NCBI GenBank assembly: GCA_910587255.1
Contig: CAJUKT010000045.1
Span: 1 to 63,925 of the forward strand
Length of the DNA: 63,925 nt
DNA from: an uncultured Oscillospiraceae bacterium
GTDB lineage: Bacteria > Bacillota > Clostridia > Oscillospirales > Oscillospiraceae
Direction of reading: 5' to 3'
The first letter of the stretch is position 1. Every line of letters starts with the position of its first letter. The notes under the pieces are model-generated. The model was not told where the DNA came from and did no database searches. It saw only the letters and a program-made list of their open reading frames with translations. Positions 22,784 through 31,595 of this stretch are shown piece after piece. Both the position numbers and the translations under genes were made by a program.

Positions 22784-24475
22784 ATCCGATTTGCGGGCCA
22801 CGGTGAGCCGGGCGATCACCGCGCTGCCCTCCCCCCGGAATATGGTAAGGCCGCACGACGGGCCATAGAGGATGCGCAGCCGCAGATTTACGTTGGCAAT
22901 GCCGATATTGCCCGAGGGCTCCCCCGCCATGTCATAGTCCGGGGAGAGCAGCCGGGCAATATGCGCTTCGTCCTGGGGGGACAGCCCCCCGTCGTTTTCA
23001 ATCTCCAGAATGAGGAAGTCCCCCTCCAAACGGCCCCGCAGGGCCACCCGCCCCTCCCCGCCGGGGCGGATGCCGTGCTCCACCGCGTTCTCGATGACCG
23101 GCTGGAGGATGAGCCGGGGCACCCGGCACCCCATCAGCGCCCCGGGAAGGTCGATATCCACCTTCAGCCGTTCGCCGAAGCGCTGGGTGACGATGTACAG
23201 ATAAGCGTTGACGTAGCGCATCTCCTCCGACAGCGGCACCTCGGGCATCCCCTTGCGGTCCAGCGCCGCATCCAGCACGGTGGACAGCGCCTCGATCATC
23301 CGGGACGCCTTTACGTCCCCGCTCATCCGGGCCTGCCAGTTGATGCTCTCCAGGGTGTTATTCAAAAAATGAGGGTTGATGTGGGCTTGGAGTGCCTTGA
23401 TCTGGGCGTCCCGCCGGGCCAGCTCCTCTTGATACAGGCAGTCGAACTGGGTCTGGAGCCGGGCCGACATCTGGTTGAAGGAGTCGGTGAGATATTCAAA
23501 CTCCCGGCTGCCGGCGGCGCAGTCGATCCGGCAGCCCCACTGCCCCCCCTGTATGTCCGCCGCGCCGGCCATCAGCGCCTCGATGGGCTGGGAGATCCTC
23601 CGCCGGAAAAAGCGGAAGGTGAACAGCAGCAGCAAAAGCAGCGACAGCCCCATGGCCCCCAGCACCCAGCGGTAGGCCCCGAAGCCCGCCAGCAGCGCCG
23701 CATAATCCACCGCCGCCCTCCCCCGCAGGGTGAAGTCCCGGGTGGTTACCGCGTGCTCCAGCGTTTTCTCCCCCTGGGGCGGCGGCGCGCCCCCCTTGAC
23801 GCTCAGGACGGTGTCCGCCCCCAGCTCCACCGATACCGACGACGCCCAGCCCAGCAGGGACAAATCCTCAAAGTAATAGGGCAGGTCCAGCGCCAGCGCC
23901 AGCACCCCAATGGGCCGGAAGTCGCGGCCCATCAGGTTGCGCACCAGATACACCTGGCCGTCCCGCTCCAAAAAGCCCACGGCGGTGTCCAGCGAGGCGG
24001 CCAGCTCCGTCACCGCCGGCAGGTCCCCCCGCCAGCGGTCCCGCACCTGCTTTTCCGACGAGCCGGAGCTGCCGTTCACCACTGTGATGGACGTGTTCTC
24101 CGGGCTGTCCGACAGACAGACCACGGCATATCGAAAGCGGCTGTCCGCCTGGTACAGGCGGTTGAACAGGCCATAGCACCGGCGGTAAAACAGGGCGTAG
24201 TTCCCGTCCTGGCGGTACTGGTTCCAGCTCTCCCCCAGCTCCGGGTCGTAGGAGGGCAGCCGGGACGCCTCCACGGCGCTCTCCACCCGGTCCGCCCCCA
24301 TCTGGAGGTTGAGCTGAAACTGCTCCTCAATGGCCTGCCGGGACTGGCGGCCCAGCCCCAGGGTGAGATAGCCCCCCAGCGCCCCCGCCGCCAGCGCCAT
24401 GGGCACCAGCCAGCACAGCAGGATAATAAAGGTCATCTGCCCCCGCAGGGAGCGCTTGCGGCGTTCACGCGCCAT
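22781..24475 (-). CDS. YesM-type sensor histidine kinase
   Basis: The 564-residue protein has an N-terminal membrane helix (about 12-38), a large extracellular dCache-like domain, a second membrane helix (about 275-300) and HAMP. The His_kinase H-box is INPHFLNNTLESINWQ (His369) and the ATPase N-box ENAVEHGIRPGGEGR. It probably senses the transported sugar or its binding protein and phosphorylates the response regulator at 18432. The ATG behind GGAGGGG is preferred to an upstream in-frame ATG in the PGM intergenic hairpin. The stop codon is donated by a repeat element. Confidence 0.92.
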   Translation of the reverse strand: MARERRKRSLRGQMTFIILLCWLVPMALAAGALGGYLTLGLGRQSRQAIEEQFQLNLQMGADRVESAVEASRLPSYDPELGESWNQYRQDGNYALFYRRCYGLFNRLYQADSRFRYAVVCLSDSPENTSITVVNGSSGSSEKQVRDRWRGDLPAVTELAASLDTAVGFLERDGQVYLVRNLMGRDFRPIGVLALALDLPYYFEDLSLLGWASSVSVELGADTVLSVKGGAPPPQGEKTLEHAVTTRDFTLRGRAAVDYAALLAGFGAYRWVLGAMGLSLLLLLLFTFRFFRRRISQPIEALMAGAADIQGGQWGCRIDCAAGSREFEYLTDSFNQMSARLQTQFDCLYQEELARRDAQIKALQAHINPHFLNNTLESINWQARMSGDVKASRMIEALSTVLDAALDRKGMPEVPLSEEMRYVNAYLYIVTQRFGERLKVDIDLPGALMGCRVPRLILQPVIENAVEHGIRPGGEGRVALRGRLEGDFLILEIENDGGLSPQDEAHIARLLSPDYDMAGEPSGNIGIANVNLRLRILYGPSCGLTIFRGEGSAVIARLTVARKSD

Positions 24476-24537
24476 GCCCCGGCCCCTCCTCTCCGCTTTT
24501 CCATAGGATACCATAGATCCTGCCCGCTTTCCAGAGC

Positions 24538-24566
24538 GAAACGGGGGCCCTGCGGCCCCCGTCCGA
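24538..24566 (-). terminator. Hairpin between phosphoglucomutase and kinase genes
   Basis: CGGGGGCC/GGCCCCCG around GCAG is followed by TTTCG on the minus strand. The short T run suggests partial termination that would lower kinase expression relative to the enzymes. Confidence 0.5.
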
Positions 24567-24567
24567 T

Positions 24568-26001
24568 TCACTCGATATTCCGCCCTGTGAGACCCAGGAA
24601 GCGCTCCATACAGGCGGCGGCCTGCGCCGCTTTGTCCATGGTGTCCATCTCACAGAACACCCGCAGCAGCGGCTCCGTCCCCGAGAACCGGGCCACCACC
24701 CAGCCGCCGTCCTTGAAATAGACCTTGCAGCCGTCGGCATAGCTCACCTGTTCCACATCCAGGCCGAAGTCGGGCAGCTTCCTGTCCTCCATCAGCAGCT
24801 TGTTGATGCGCTCCTTCTCCTCCAGGGAAAAGCGGTAGCCCCGCTCGGCCATCTCAAACGCGCCGTAGCGCCCCACGATCTCCTGGTAGATTTCCGAAAG
24901 CCTCCGGCCCGTGGTGGCCAGCATCTCCACCAGCAGCGAAGCGGCATAAATGCCGTCCTTGCCCTGGATATGCCCCCGCACCGTCAGGCCGCCGGAGCTC
25001 TCCCCGCCGATCACCGCCCCGGTTTCCGCCATCTTGCCGGATACGTGCTTGAAGCCCACCGGCACCTCGTAGCAGGTCTCGCCAAACTCCGCCGCGATGG
25101 CGTCCAGCAGGTGGGTGGTGGCGATGTTGCGCACCGCCGCCCCGTGCCAGCCCTTGTAGCGCAGCAGGTAGTAGTAAAGCAGCACCAGAATCTTGTTGGG
25201 GTGGAGGAACTCCCCCCTGTCGTCAATGACGCCCAGCCGGTCCGCGTCGCCGTCGGTGGCGATGCCGATGTCGCAACCGTTTTCCTCCACAAAGCTCTGC
25301 AGGCCGATGAGGGTCTTGCTGTTGGGGGCCGGGAGGCGGCCGCCGAACAGCGCGTCCCGCCGCTCGTGGATCACGTCCACATCGCACCGGGCGGTGATGA
25401 GGATGGTGCTCAGCGCGGTTTTGGACACGCCGAACATGGGGTCCAGCACCACCTTCAGCCCCCGGGAACGGATGGCGTCCATGTTCACCGAGCGGATGAT
25501 AGAGTCAATATAGGCGTTCATGGGGTCCACGATCTGGATCTGGCCGGTGCGGACGCCCTCCTCATAGGGGACCGCGGGACAGGGCCCGTCGGGCAGGGCC
25601 GCGATATACTCCTCGATGCTGGCGGTAACCCCCTCGTCGGCGTCCCGTCCCCCCTTGGTGAACACCTTCACGCCGTTATACAGCGCCGGGTTGTGGCTGG
25701 CGGTGACCGCCATGCCGTAGGACAGTTCGTAATAGCGCACGGCGAACATCATCAGGGGGGTGGGGGCCTCCCGCTCCACCACCATGCAGGGCACGCCCGC
25801 CCCGGCCATCACCTCGGCGGCCCAGTGGGCGGCCTCCTTGGAGAGGAACCGCCGGTCGTAGCCCGCCAGAAATCCCCGCTGGGCCACCCCCTCGTCCTTC
25901 ATTTTCCGGGCCAGGGCGTATGCCAGGCGCTGGACATTGGCCTTGGTGAAGCCGTCCCCGATGATAGCCCGCCAGCCGCCGGTTCCAAATTCGATGCTCA
26001 T
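24568..26001 (-). CDS. Phosphoglucomutase/phosphomannomutase
   Basis: The 477-residue alpha-D-phosphohexomutase has all four active-site loops. The phosphoserine is in TASHNP (Ser102), metal binding in DGDADR, sugar binding in GGESSGG, and phosphate binding in RFSGTEPLLRVF. It interconverts hexose 1-phosphate and 6-phosphate in the cytoplasm. It starts 5 bases behind the GH94 phosphorylase (AAGGAG site inside the previous gene's end), so it very probably processes the sugar 1-phosphate released by that enzyme. Glucose, mannose or glucosamine specificity cannot be settled. Confidence 0.92.
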   Translation of the reverse strand: MSIEFGTGGWRAIIGDGFTKANVQRLAYALARKMKDEGVAQRGFLAGYDRRFLSKEAAHWAAEVMAGAGVPCMVVEREAPTPLMMFAVRYYELSYGMAVTASHNPALYNGVKVFTKGGRDADEGVTASIEEYIAALPDGPCPAVPYEEGVRTGQIQIVDPMNAYIDSIIRSVNMDAIRSRGLKVVLDPMFGVSKTALSTILITARCDVDVIHERRDALFGGRLPAPNSKTLIGLQSFVEENGCDIGIATDGDADRLGVIDDRGEFLHPNKILVLLYYYLLRYKGWHGAAVRNIATTHLLDAIAAEFGETCYEVPVGFKHVSGKMAETGAVIGGESSGGLTVRGHIQGKDGIYAASLLVEMLATTGRRLSEIYQEIVGRYGAFEMAERGYRFSLEEKERINKLLMEDRKLPDFGLDVEQVSYADGCKVYFKDGGWVVARFSGTEPLLRVFCEMDTMDKAAQAAACMERFLGLTGRNIE

Positions 26002-26006
26002 TCTAT

Positions 26007-28397
26007 CTAGCTCCTTCCCATGATGACCGTGACCTCGTTGACGCTCCCCGCCCTCTGGGCGGGAACGAGGCCGTCCACGGCCTGTCCGTTGCAGGCGGCC
26101 CGGGCCACCCCTTTTTCCACGCCGTTCGGATTTTTCACGGTGATCCGATACTCCGCCCCCCGCCACACCCGGGTGATTTGGAACTGCCTCCAATCCGCCG
26201 GGACGCAGGGGTCCACCAGCAGCCCGCCGAACTGGGGCCGCACCCCCAGGATATACCGCGTGGCGGCAAAGTAGCTCCAGCCGCCGGAGCCGGTCATAAA
26301 GGGGTGCCGCGCCCGGCCGAAGGCGGAGTGGTCGGGACCCATGACGAACTGGCAGTAGGAGTAGGGCTCGCTCTGCCGCACCTCTATTTTATCATTTTGC
26401 GCGGCGGGACACAAGGCCCGGTAGAATTTTATTGCCCGCCCGCCCCGGCCCAGCGCCGCCTCGGCGCACCAGGCCCAGGGGTTGGAGTGGGAGAAAATCG
26501 AACCGTTCTCCTTGATCCCCGGATACACCCGGGTGATAAAGCCGATGGCGTCGTCGGGCACGGTGTAGGACGGCGCGTTGAGCCGCAGGCCGTAGCCGGT
26601 ATAGAGATATTCATCCACCGCGTCCATGGCCTTCACCGCCCGCTCGCCCTGGGCCGCCCCGGACAGCACCGCCCACACGTTGCTCTCCAAATGAACCCGG
26701 CCCTCCCGGTCTGTATGCGTGCCGATTTTCCGCCCGTCCGCCGTGATGCCCCGGAGATACCACGACCCGTCCCACAGCTCCCGTTCGCAGGTCTCAATGA
26801 CCTGCCGCCGCATGGCCTCGTAACGCTCCGCGTCCATCCCCCGGCCCAGGGCGCGGGCAGCGTCCACAAAATGCCCCAGCGCCCACACATGGAGGAAGGA
26901 CACCATGGCGCTCTCCCCGCCCCCCAGGTTCAGGCAGTCGTTCCAATCCGCCCGCAGGCCCTTGCAGACCCCGTGGGCCCCTACCTGGGCGGCGGAGAAG
27001 TCCAGGATTTTTTTCAGATGCTCGTACACCGTCCCCTCTCCCCCGCCGGCATACCCCACGCGCTCGTCAAAGAAGGACAGCTCCCCGGTCTCCCGGACGT
27101 ATTCCGCCACCGCCGCCACCAGCCAGAGGGCGTCGTCCGCGCAGGCGTCGGCCAGGCCGTGCACAATGGTGTCTTTGTCCGGGGTGGGGATGACGGTGGG
27201 GGATTTGAAGGCGGGCTTTTCAGGCTGCGGACCGAACCAGGCCGGGTCAAAGAGGTGCAGGCCGTAGCCCGAGGAGGTCAGCCCCTGCATGAGCTGTAGG
27301 ATGCGCTTTTTACAGCCCTGGGGGTTGGAGTGGGGGATGGTCATGGCGTCCTGGGCGGTGTCCCGGTAGCCCAGCCCGGTGCGCCCTCCCACCTCGATGA
27401 AAGAGGCGAACCGGGAGAACATCACATTGATCTCGCTCTGGTACAGCGTCCAGGTGTTGAGCATCACGTCCATGTCCGGGTCGGGGGTGGCGACCTGGAG
27501 CCTGGACAGCTTGTCCTCCCAGAACCGGGCCAAATCCGCCAGGGCGGCGTCCACCGCGGCGGGCTCGCGGTACTTCTCCCGGATGCGCCTGCCCTCCTCA
27601 AGCCCCCCCTCGCCCAGCATCCACACCAGCCGGGCCTTCTCCCCGGGGGCCAGGACCAGGCGTTTTTGGAGCACGGCGCAGTGGTTGTTCCCCTTCTCAA
27701 AGGAGCCCGAACACGCCCCCTGCTCCACCGCCAGGGGATTGGTCTCAGTGCGGTAGGGACCGAGGAAGCTGTCCCGGAGACAGTCGAAGCTGTCCGGGTC
27801 AAAGGACGCGGCCATAAACTGGTGGGCTCCCTCATAAAACAGCTCGTAGTCGATGATGCCGTCCTCATACCCGCTCCCGGCACAGTACAGCGACATCTGG
27901 AAGTTCTGGTTGTCGATGGGGATCTGGTGGTAGGCGAACTCGGCATAGGAATAGACGCTCAGCCGCCGCGCCCGGCCGGAGGAATTGTCCAGCGCCAGAT
28001 CCCACAGCTCCACATTCTCCCCCCGGGGGATGAACAGCGTCTGGGAAGCGTCAATCCCGCCCCGCGTACACTGGTATACCGAGTAGCTCAGCCCGTGGCG
28101 GCAGCGGTAATGCCCCAGCTCCCCGCCGCAGGGCTGCCAGGACACGGACCAGTACTCCCCCGTGTCGTCGTCCCGGAGATAGATATAATGCCCCGGCCTG
28201 TCCATGGGCACGCCGTTGGGGCGGAATCGGGTGATCCGATGGTACTCCGGGCTTTGATAGAAGAGATACCCCCCGGCGGTGTGGTTGACCACGGCGGCCA
28301 TATCCTCCACCCCCAGGTAATTGGTCCAGGACACCGGCACATCCACCCGGTCTATGACATACTCCCTCTTTCCCCGATCAAAGTGCCCATAGTTCAC
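26007..28397 (-). CDS. GH94 glycoside phosphorylase (cellobiose/chitobiose type)
   Basis: The 796-residue protein has the GH94 layout: an N-terminal beta-sandwich (MNYGHFDRGKREYVIDRVD; PVSWTNYLG), then an (alpha/alpha)6 barrel. GLGYRDTAQDAMTIPHSNP and ADWNDCLNLGGGES are present; the general acid is expected at the Asp of the DWND motif (484-487). The enzyme cleaves a beta-linked disaccharide with inorganic phosphate. The RDTAQD wording is, from memory, closer to diacetylchitobiose phosphorylases than to cellobiose phosphorylases (RDSNQD); specificity is left open. I chose GTG at 28397 because CAGGAGGGG stands 8 bases upstream; the earlier TTG has no such site. First gene of the carbohydrate locus. 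Confidence 0.88.
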   Translation of the reverse strand: MNYGHFDRGKREYVIDRVDVPVSWTNYLGVEDMAAVVNHTAGGYLFYQSPEYHRITRFRPNGVPMDRPGHYIYLRDDDTGEYWSVSWQPCGGELGHYRCRHGLSYSVYQCTRGGIDASQTLFIPRGENVELWDLALDNSSGRARRLSVYSYAEFAYHQIPIDNQNFQMSLYCAGSGYEDGIIDYELFYEGAHQFMAASFDPDSFDCLRDSFLGPYRTETNPLAVEQGACSGSFEKGNNHCAVLQKRLVLAPGEKARLVWMLGEGGLEEGRRIREKYREPAAVDAALADLARFWEDKLSRLQVATPDPDMDVMLNTWTLYQSEINVMFSRFASFIEVGGRTGLGYRDTAQDAMTIPHSNPQGCKKRILQLMQGLTSSGYGLHLFDPAWFGPQPEKPAFKSPTVIPTPDKDTIVHGLADACADDALWLVAAVAEYVRETGELSFFDERVGYAGGGEGTVYEHLKKILDFSAAQVGAHGVCKGLRADWNDCLNLGGGESAMVSFLHVWALGHFVDAARALGRGMDAERYEAMRRQVIETCERELWDGSWYLRGITADGRKIGTHTDREGRVHLESNVWAVLSGAAQGERAVKAMDAVDEYLYTGYGLRLNAPSYTVPDDAIGFITRVYPGIKENGSIFSHSNPWAWCAEAALGRGGRAIKFYRALCPAAQNDKIEVRQSEPYSYCQFVMGPDHSAFGRARHPFMTGSGGWSYFAATRYILGVRPQFGGLLVDPCVPADWRQFQITRVWRGAEYRITVKNPNGVEKGVARAACNGQAVDGLVPAQRAGSVNEVTVIMGRS

Positions 28398-28442
28398 GGC
28401 AGTCCCCTCCTGATTTGTATGTTTCGCCAATGCTTCATGCCT

Positions 28443-28474
28443 ATTATACCAGCCATGGGGGAATTTCCCATGGC
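28443..28474 (-). promoter_or_regulatory. Promoter and palindromic operator of the GH94 locus
   Basis: A perfect TATAAT (28443-28448, minus strand) has no recognisable -35 box. Instead GCCATGGG (28452-28459) and CCCATGGC (28467-28474), perfect 8-bp arms with a 7-base AT-rich centre, occupy the -14 to -37 zone. This is the expected layout of an operator covering the -35 region. Confidence 0.6.
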
Positions 28475-28601
28475 GTTTTATGCGTTCTGTTGACGCTGAT
28501 TGCCCACTCCAATTTTGGAACGGTTAAAACGGCAGGGAAAGCGGAATGCTCCGCCTCCCCTGCCGCTTTTCACTGCGCAGCTTTGTCCCTCGGCTGTCCT
28601 G

Positions 28602-29138
28602 TCACGGCCCGGTTTTCCCGGCAGGGACGCAAAACCGCCCCGTGTCAAGCCCTTCCAAGCCCAGGAGCTTGATTTTCCGATCCAGGCCGCCCGCGTAGCC
28701 GGTCAGACTGCCGTTTTTCCCCACAACCCGGTGGCAGGGCACCAAAATGGACACCGGGTTATGTCCCACAGCCCCGCCCACCGCCTGGGCGGACATGTGG
28801 GCCAGCCCCCGCTCCGCCGCGATCCGGGCCGCAAGCTCCCCATAGGTGAGCGTTTGTCCGTAGGGAATCCGCCGCAAAAGCTCCCACACCGCCAGCTGGA
28901 ACGGCGTCCCTGTCAGGTGGATGGGCGGCATGAAATCCGGCTCCCGCCCGGAAAAATAGATGTCCAGCCACCGTCTGGTCTGATCGAAAACCGCCGTCTC
29001 CCGCTCCTCCCGCTCCGGGGGCAGGCCCAGGGCATAGTATTTTCCGCCCTTGAACCACAACCCGGTCAAGCCCTGCCCGTCACCGGCCAGGAGGACCTCC
29101 CCCAGCGGGGTCTGGCAGACGCCCGTGTACTGCATCAT
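28602..29138 (-). CDS. ogt: Methylated-DNA--protein-cysteine methyltransferase
   Basis: The 178-residue protein carries the alkyl-acceptor motif VPCHRV (Cys135), the preceding helix-turn-helix (IPYGQTLTYGELAARIA) and the AVGGAVGHNPVSILVPCHRV block. It removes O6-alkyl groups from guanine in a suicidal single-turnover reaction. There is no Ada-type N-terminal regulatory domain. The ATG-ATG start follows GGAGGAGGCGG. It stands alone between two operons. Confidence 0.93.
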   Translation of the reverse strand: MMQYTGVCQTPLGEVLLAGDGQGLTGLWFKGGKYYALGLPPEREERETAVFDQTRRWLDIYFSGREPDFMPPIHLTGTPFQLAVWELLRRIPYGQTLTYGELAARIAAERGLAHMSAQAVGGAVGHNPVSILVPCHRVVGKNGSLTGYAGGLDRKIKLLGLEGLDTGRFCVPAGKTGP

Positions 29139-29352
29139 GTGCCGCCTCCTCCATCTCAAATCCGCCGTCCCGCCGGAATCTGCCATAATTATACCGGCGG
29201 ACGACCGCGCTTGTCAACCCGGCGGGCCGTCCTGCCGCAATTTCGGAACATAGTGACCGTCCCTTGGCATTCGACCACCCGAAACTGGGATAATAATCAA
29301 TTTTTTGTATTTTCTTGTAAGTCATTTGAAAATTGCCCGTTTCGAATTCAGA

Positions 29353-29381
29353 TTGACATGCCGGCGCCTTTACTATATAAT
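29353..29381 (+). promoter_or_regulatory. Consensus sigma-A promoter of the FIST-MCP operon
   Basis: TTGACA (29353-29358), 17 bases, TATAAT (29376-29381): a perfect match to the consensus, 39 bases before the start codon. Strong constitutive expression is expected. Confidence 0.9.
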
Positions 29382-29419
29382 AAAATACTTGAGTGGATTA
29401 CATAGAAGGAGGCAGCATC

Positions 29420-30475
29420 ATGAAGCAGTTTTTCGGTATGAGCCAGCGGGGAAATCTGGATGAAGCGCTTCAAGGTCTTTACCGTCCGCAGTTCATTATG
29501 CTATTATCCAACAACGACCAGTTTGATAACCATGTGGCCTTGCTGGAAAAGCGTTTCCCGGGGGTGCCCAGCATCGGGTGCATCGGGATGAGCTATCAAA
29601 CCGGCGTGGTGGAAAATGGCGTTGGGATCATCGCTTTTCTTGACGGTGTAAGTGCCGTTGCCAACGTATTGGAGCAGGCGTCCACCATGCCCATCAAGTA
29701 CATACAGCGCTTGGAGCAAGACATGCAGACGCTGGGCGGCTCCAGCCGGGATACCGTGTGCATTGATTTCTGCTCCGGCAACGACGCCTGTGTGCTCACC
29801 ACGATCTACACCGCCCTGCGCAAGCGGAATATCTCCCTGGTGGGCGGAACCGGCGATCAGGGGCGGGTGTCCGCTAACGGGCGGGTATATCAGGACGCCG
29901 TAGCCTATGCTTTGGTCAAGAACCAGAACGGACGGGTAAAGACCTATAAGGAGAATATCTACCACCAGCTGGGGGATTACCGCTTTGTGGCCTCCAACAC
30001 GGACCGGGCCAACTATATTCTGGGGGCCCTGAACGGCAAGAGCGCCAAGCAGGTGTATAAAGATATCCTCCACGTCACCGACGAGGAGATTCTCACCCGG
30101 ACCTTTCAAAATCCCTTTGGCAAGGTAAATGGGGACGATACCTGCATCATTTCCATTAAGGAGGTCAATGGAAACGCCTTGGCCTGTTTCCGGCAGGTAA
30201 ACGACTCCGATGTGCTTATTTTGCTGGAACTGGGCGACTACCGGGCCATCGTGCAGAATACCATCCGCCAGATCAGCCAGGACTTCCCCCGCCGCTCCGC
30301 CATCTTCTCGGTGAACTGCCTGTTTCGGTATAAGCTGTTCTCCCAGGAGGGCTATATGCAAAACTACCTGCGCGACATGGCGGTGCTGGGAAACCATGCC
30401 GGCCTTGTGGGGTATGGGGAACACTATAACAACCGCTTCGTCAACCAGTCCATGACCTGCGTTGTCTTTGAATAG
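29420..30475 (+). CDS. FIST-domain sensory protein
   Basis: The 351-residue soluble protein has a FIST_N region (about 1-180; PQFIMLLSNNDQFDNHVALLEKRFPGVPSIGCIG, then LVGGTGDQG) and a FIST_C region (about 200-340; ending MAVLGNHAGLVGYGEHYN). FIST domains are predicted intracellular small-ligand sensors, possibly for amino acids, that usually occur fused to signalling modules. Here the output is separate: a soluble chemoreceptor gene follows after 14 bases. GAAGGAGG lies 7 bases before the ATG. Confidence 0.85.
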   Translation: MKQFFGMSQRGNLDEALQGLYRPQFIMLLSNNDQFDNHVALLEKRFPGVPSIGCIGMSYQTGVVENGVGIIAFLDGVSAVANVLEQASTMPIKYIQRLEQDMQTLGGSSRDTVCIDFCSGNDACVLTTIYTALRKRNISLVGGTGDQGRVSANGRVYQDAVAYALVKNQNGRVKTYKENIYHQLGDYRFVASNTDRANYILGALNGKSAKQVYKDILHVTDEEILTRTFQNPFGKVNGDDTCIISIKEVNGNALACFRQVNDSDVLILLELGDYRAIVQNTIRQISQDFPRRSAIFSVNCLFRYKLFSQEGYMQNYLRDMAVLGNHAGLVGYGEHYNNRFVNQSMTCVVFE

Positions 30476-30489
30476 AGGGGGGAACAGCT

Positions 30490-31431
30490 ATGTTGCTGCG
30501 GAAAAAAAGCCAGCGGTCCGATCAGGCACAGGAGAAAAAGAGCCTCTACCCGGTGCTGCATGTAGCGGGCAGTCTCAAGGAATACCAGCGGGAGCTGGTG
30601 AAAAAGGAGGTCTCCTCCCTTTGGGAGTTGAGCCAGGCCGGCGCCTCCTTTGGCGGCGTGCTGAAGGAGGGCGACCAGTTCCAGGTAAAGCTCCAGGATT
30701 TGGAGCAGTCCTTCGCCAACATCAACGGGACTGCGGAGCAGTTCAACCATGTGCGGGGGGAAATTGACCAAGCGGTGTCCGAGGCCCGGGAGCAGATGGC
30801 GGTGCTGGAGCAGACCTCCAAGCAGGTGCAGCAGTCCTATGACGCCATGGCGGAGACCTTCTCCCTCTTGGAAAATGCGATCAGAGGGATCCAGCAGTCT
30901 ATGGGCAAAATCGTGTCCATTGCGGAGCAGACCAATATTCTGGCCATCAACGCCTCAATCGAGGCGGCCCGGGCAGGCGCGGAGGGCCGGAGCTTCTCGG
31001 TGGTGGCAACCCAGGTAAAGCAGCTGGCAGAGGAGATCAAGGGACTGACAGGCGAGGTGGATAACGGCGTGACCGAGGTGGAGAGCCGCGCCAATGAGCT
31101 CAGCCAGAGCATTTCCGCCTCCCAGCAGACCCTGGGCCAGAGCATCGGCATTGTGGGCCAGACGGAGGGCAGCTTTGAAAAAATAACAACGGTGGCCGAG
31201 GGGGCCACCGCCGTGCAGACAGGGATTTCCGACGTGATCGAGGTATCCCGTCTGGAATTGCAGAGCTTGCGCCAGTTCTTTGATAAAATCAAGGAGCGGT
31301 ATCAGGAGGTCGTGGGACACATTGACTCCGCCAGCCAGCTGGGCACCACAAAGAGCGCCATGTTTGAGGACATGGACAACATGATTTCTCAACTTCCCCC
31401 CCTTGTCAAGGACATGGAGAACGGGATCTGA
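30490..31431 (+). CDS. Soluble methyl-accepting chemotaxis-type signalling protein
   Basis: The 313-residue protein has no membrane segment. After a charged N-terminus comes a long coiled coil with the conserved hairpin tip (IVSIAEQTNILAINASIEAA, then RAGAEGRSFSVVATQVKQLA) that contacts CheA and CheW. The helical arms are short compared with classical receptors. It is co-transcribed with the FIST sensor and probably reports its ligand to the chemotaxis machinery or an analogous kinase. The C-terminal tail (KSAMFEDMDNMISQLPPLVKDMENGI) is distinctive. A strong terminator follows. Confidence 0.88.
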   Translation: MLLRKKSQRSDQAQEKKSLYPVLHVAGSLKEYQRELVKKEVSSLWELSQAGASFGGVLKEGDQFQVKLQDLEQSFANINGTAEQFNHVRGEIDQAVSEAREQMAVLEQTSKQVQQSYDAMAETFSLLENAIRGIQQSMGKIVSIAEQTNILAINASIEAARAGAEGRSFSVVATQVKQLAEEIKGLTGEVDNGVTEVESRANELSQSISASQQTLGQSIGIVGQTEGSFEKITTVAEGATAVQTGISDVIEVSRLELQSLRQFFDKIKERYQEVVGHIDSASQLGTTKSAMFEDMDNMISQLPPLVKDMENGI

Positions 31432-31443
31432 ACAATTGAAGCA

Positions 31444-31501
31444 CCCTCCCCAATCTGAACCGCCGGCAGCTATGCGTTCAGATTGGGGAGGGTTGTTTTT
31501 T
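31444..31501 (+). terminator. FIST-MCP operon terminator
   Basis: A perfect 17-bp stem (31444-31460 with 31476-31492) is followed by TTGTTTTTT. Confidence 0.93.
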
Positions 31502-31539
31502 GCCGGAAATTCCCGTAGAGGCGGGAACCCCCCCAGATT

Positions 31540-31580
31540 AAAAGGGCCCCGGATACCCGTTTGGGGTATCCGGGGCCCTG
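31540..31580 (-). terminator. SLH-protein gene terminator
   Basis: On the minus strand AGGGCCCCGGATACCC pairs with GGGTATCCGGGGCCCT across a short loop, followed by TTTAATCT. It lies 16 bases behind the SLH gene stop. Confidence 0.85.
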
Positions 31581-31595
31581 CTTGCAGGGGGAGGA

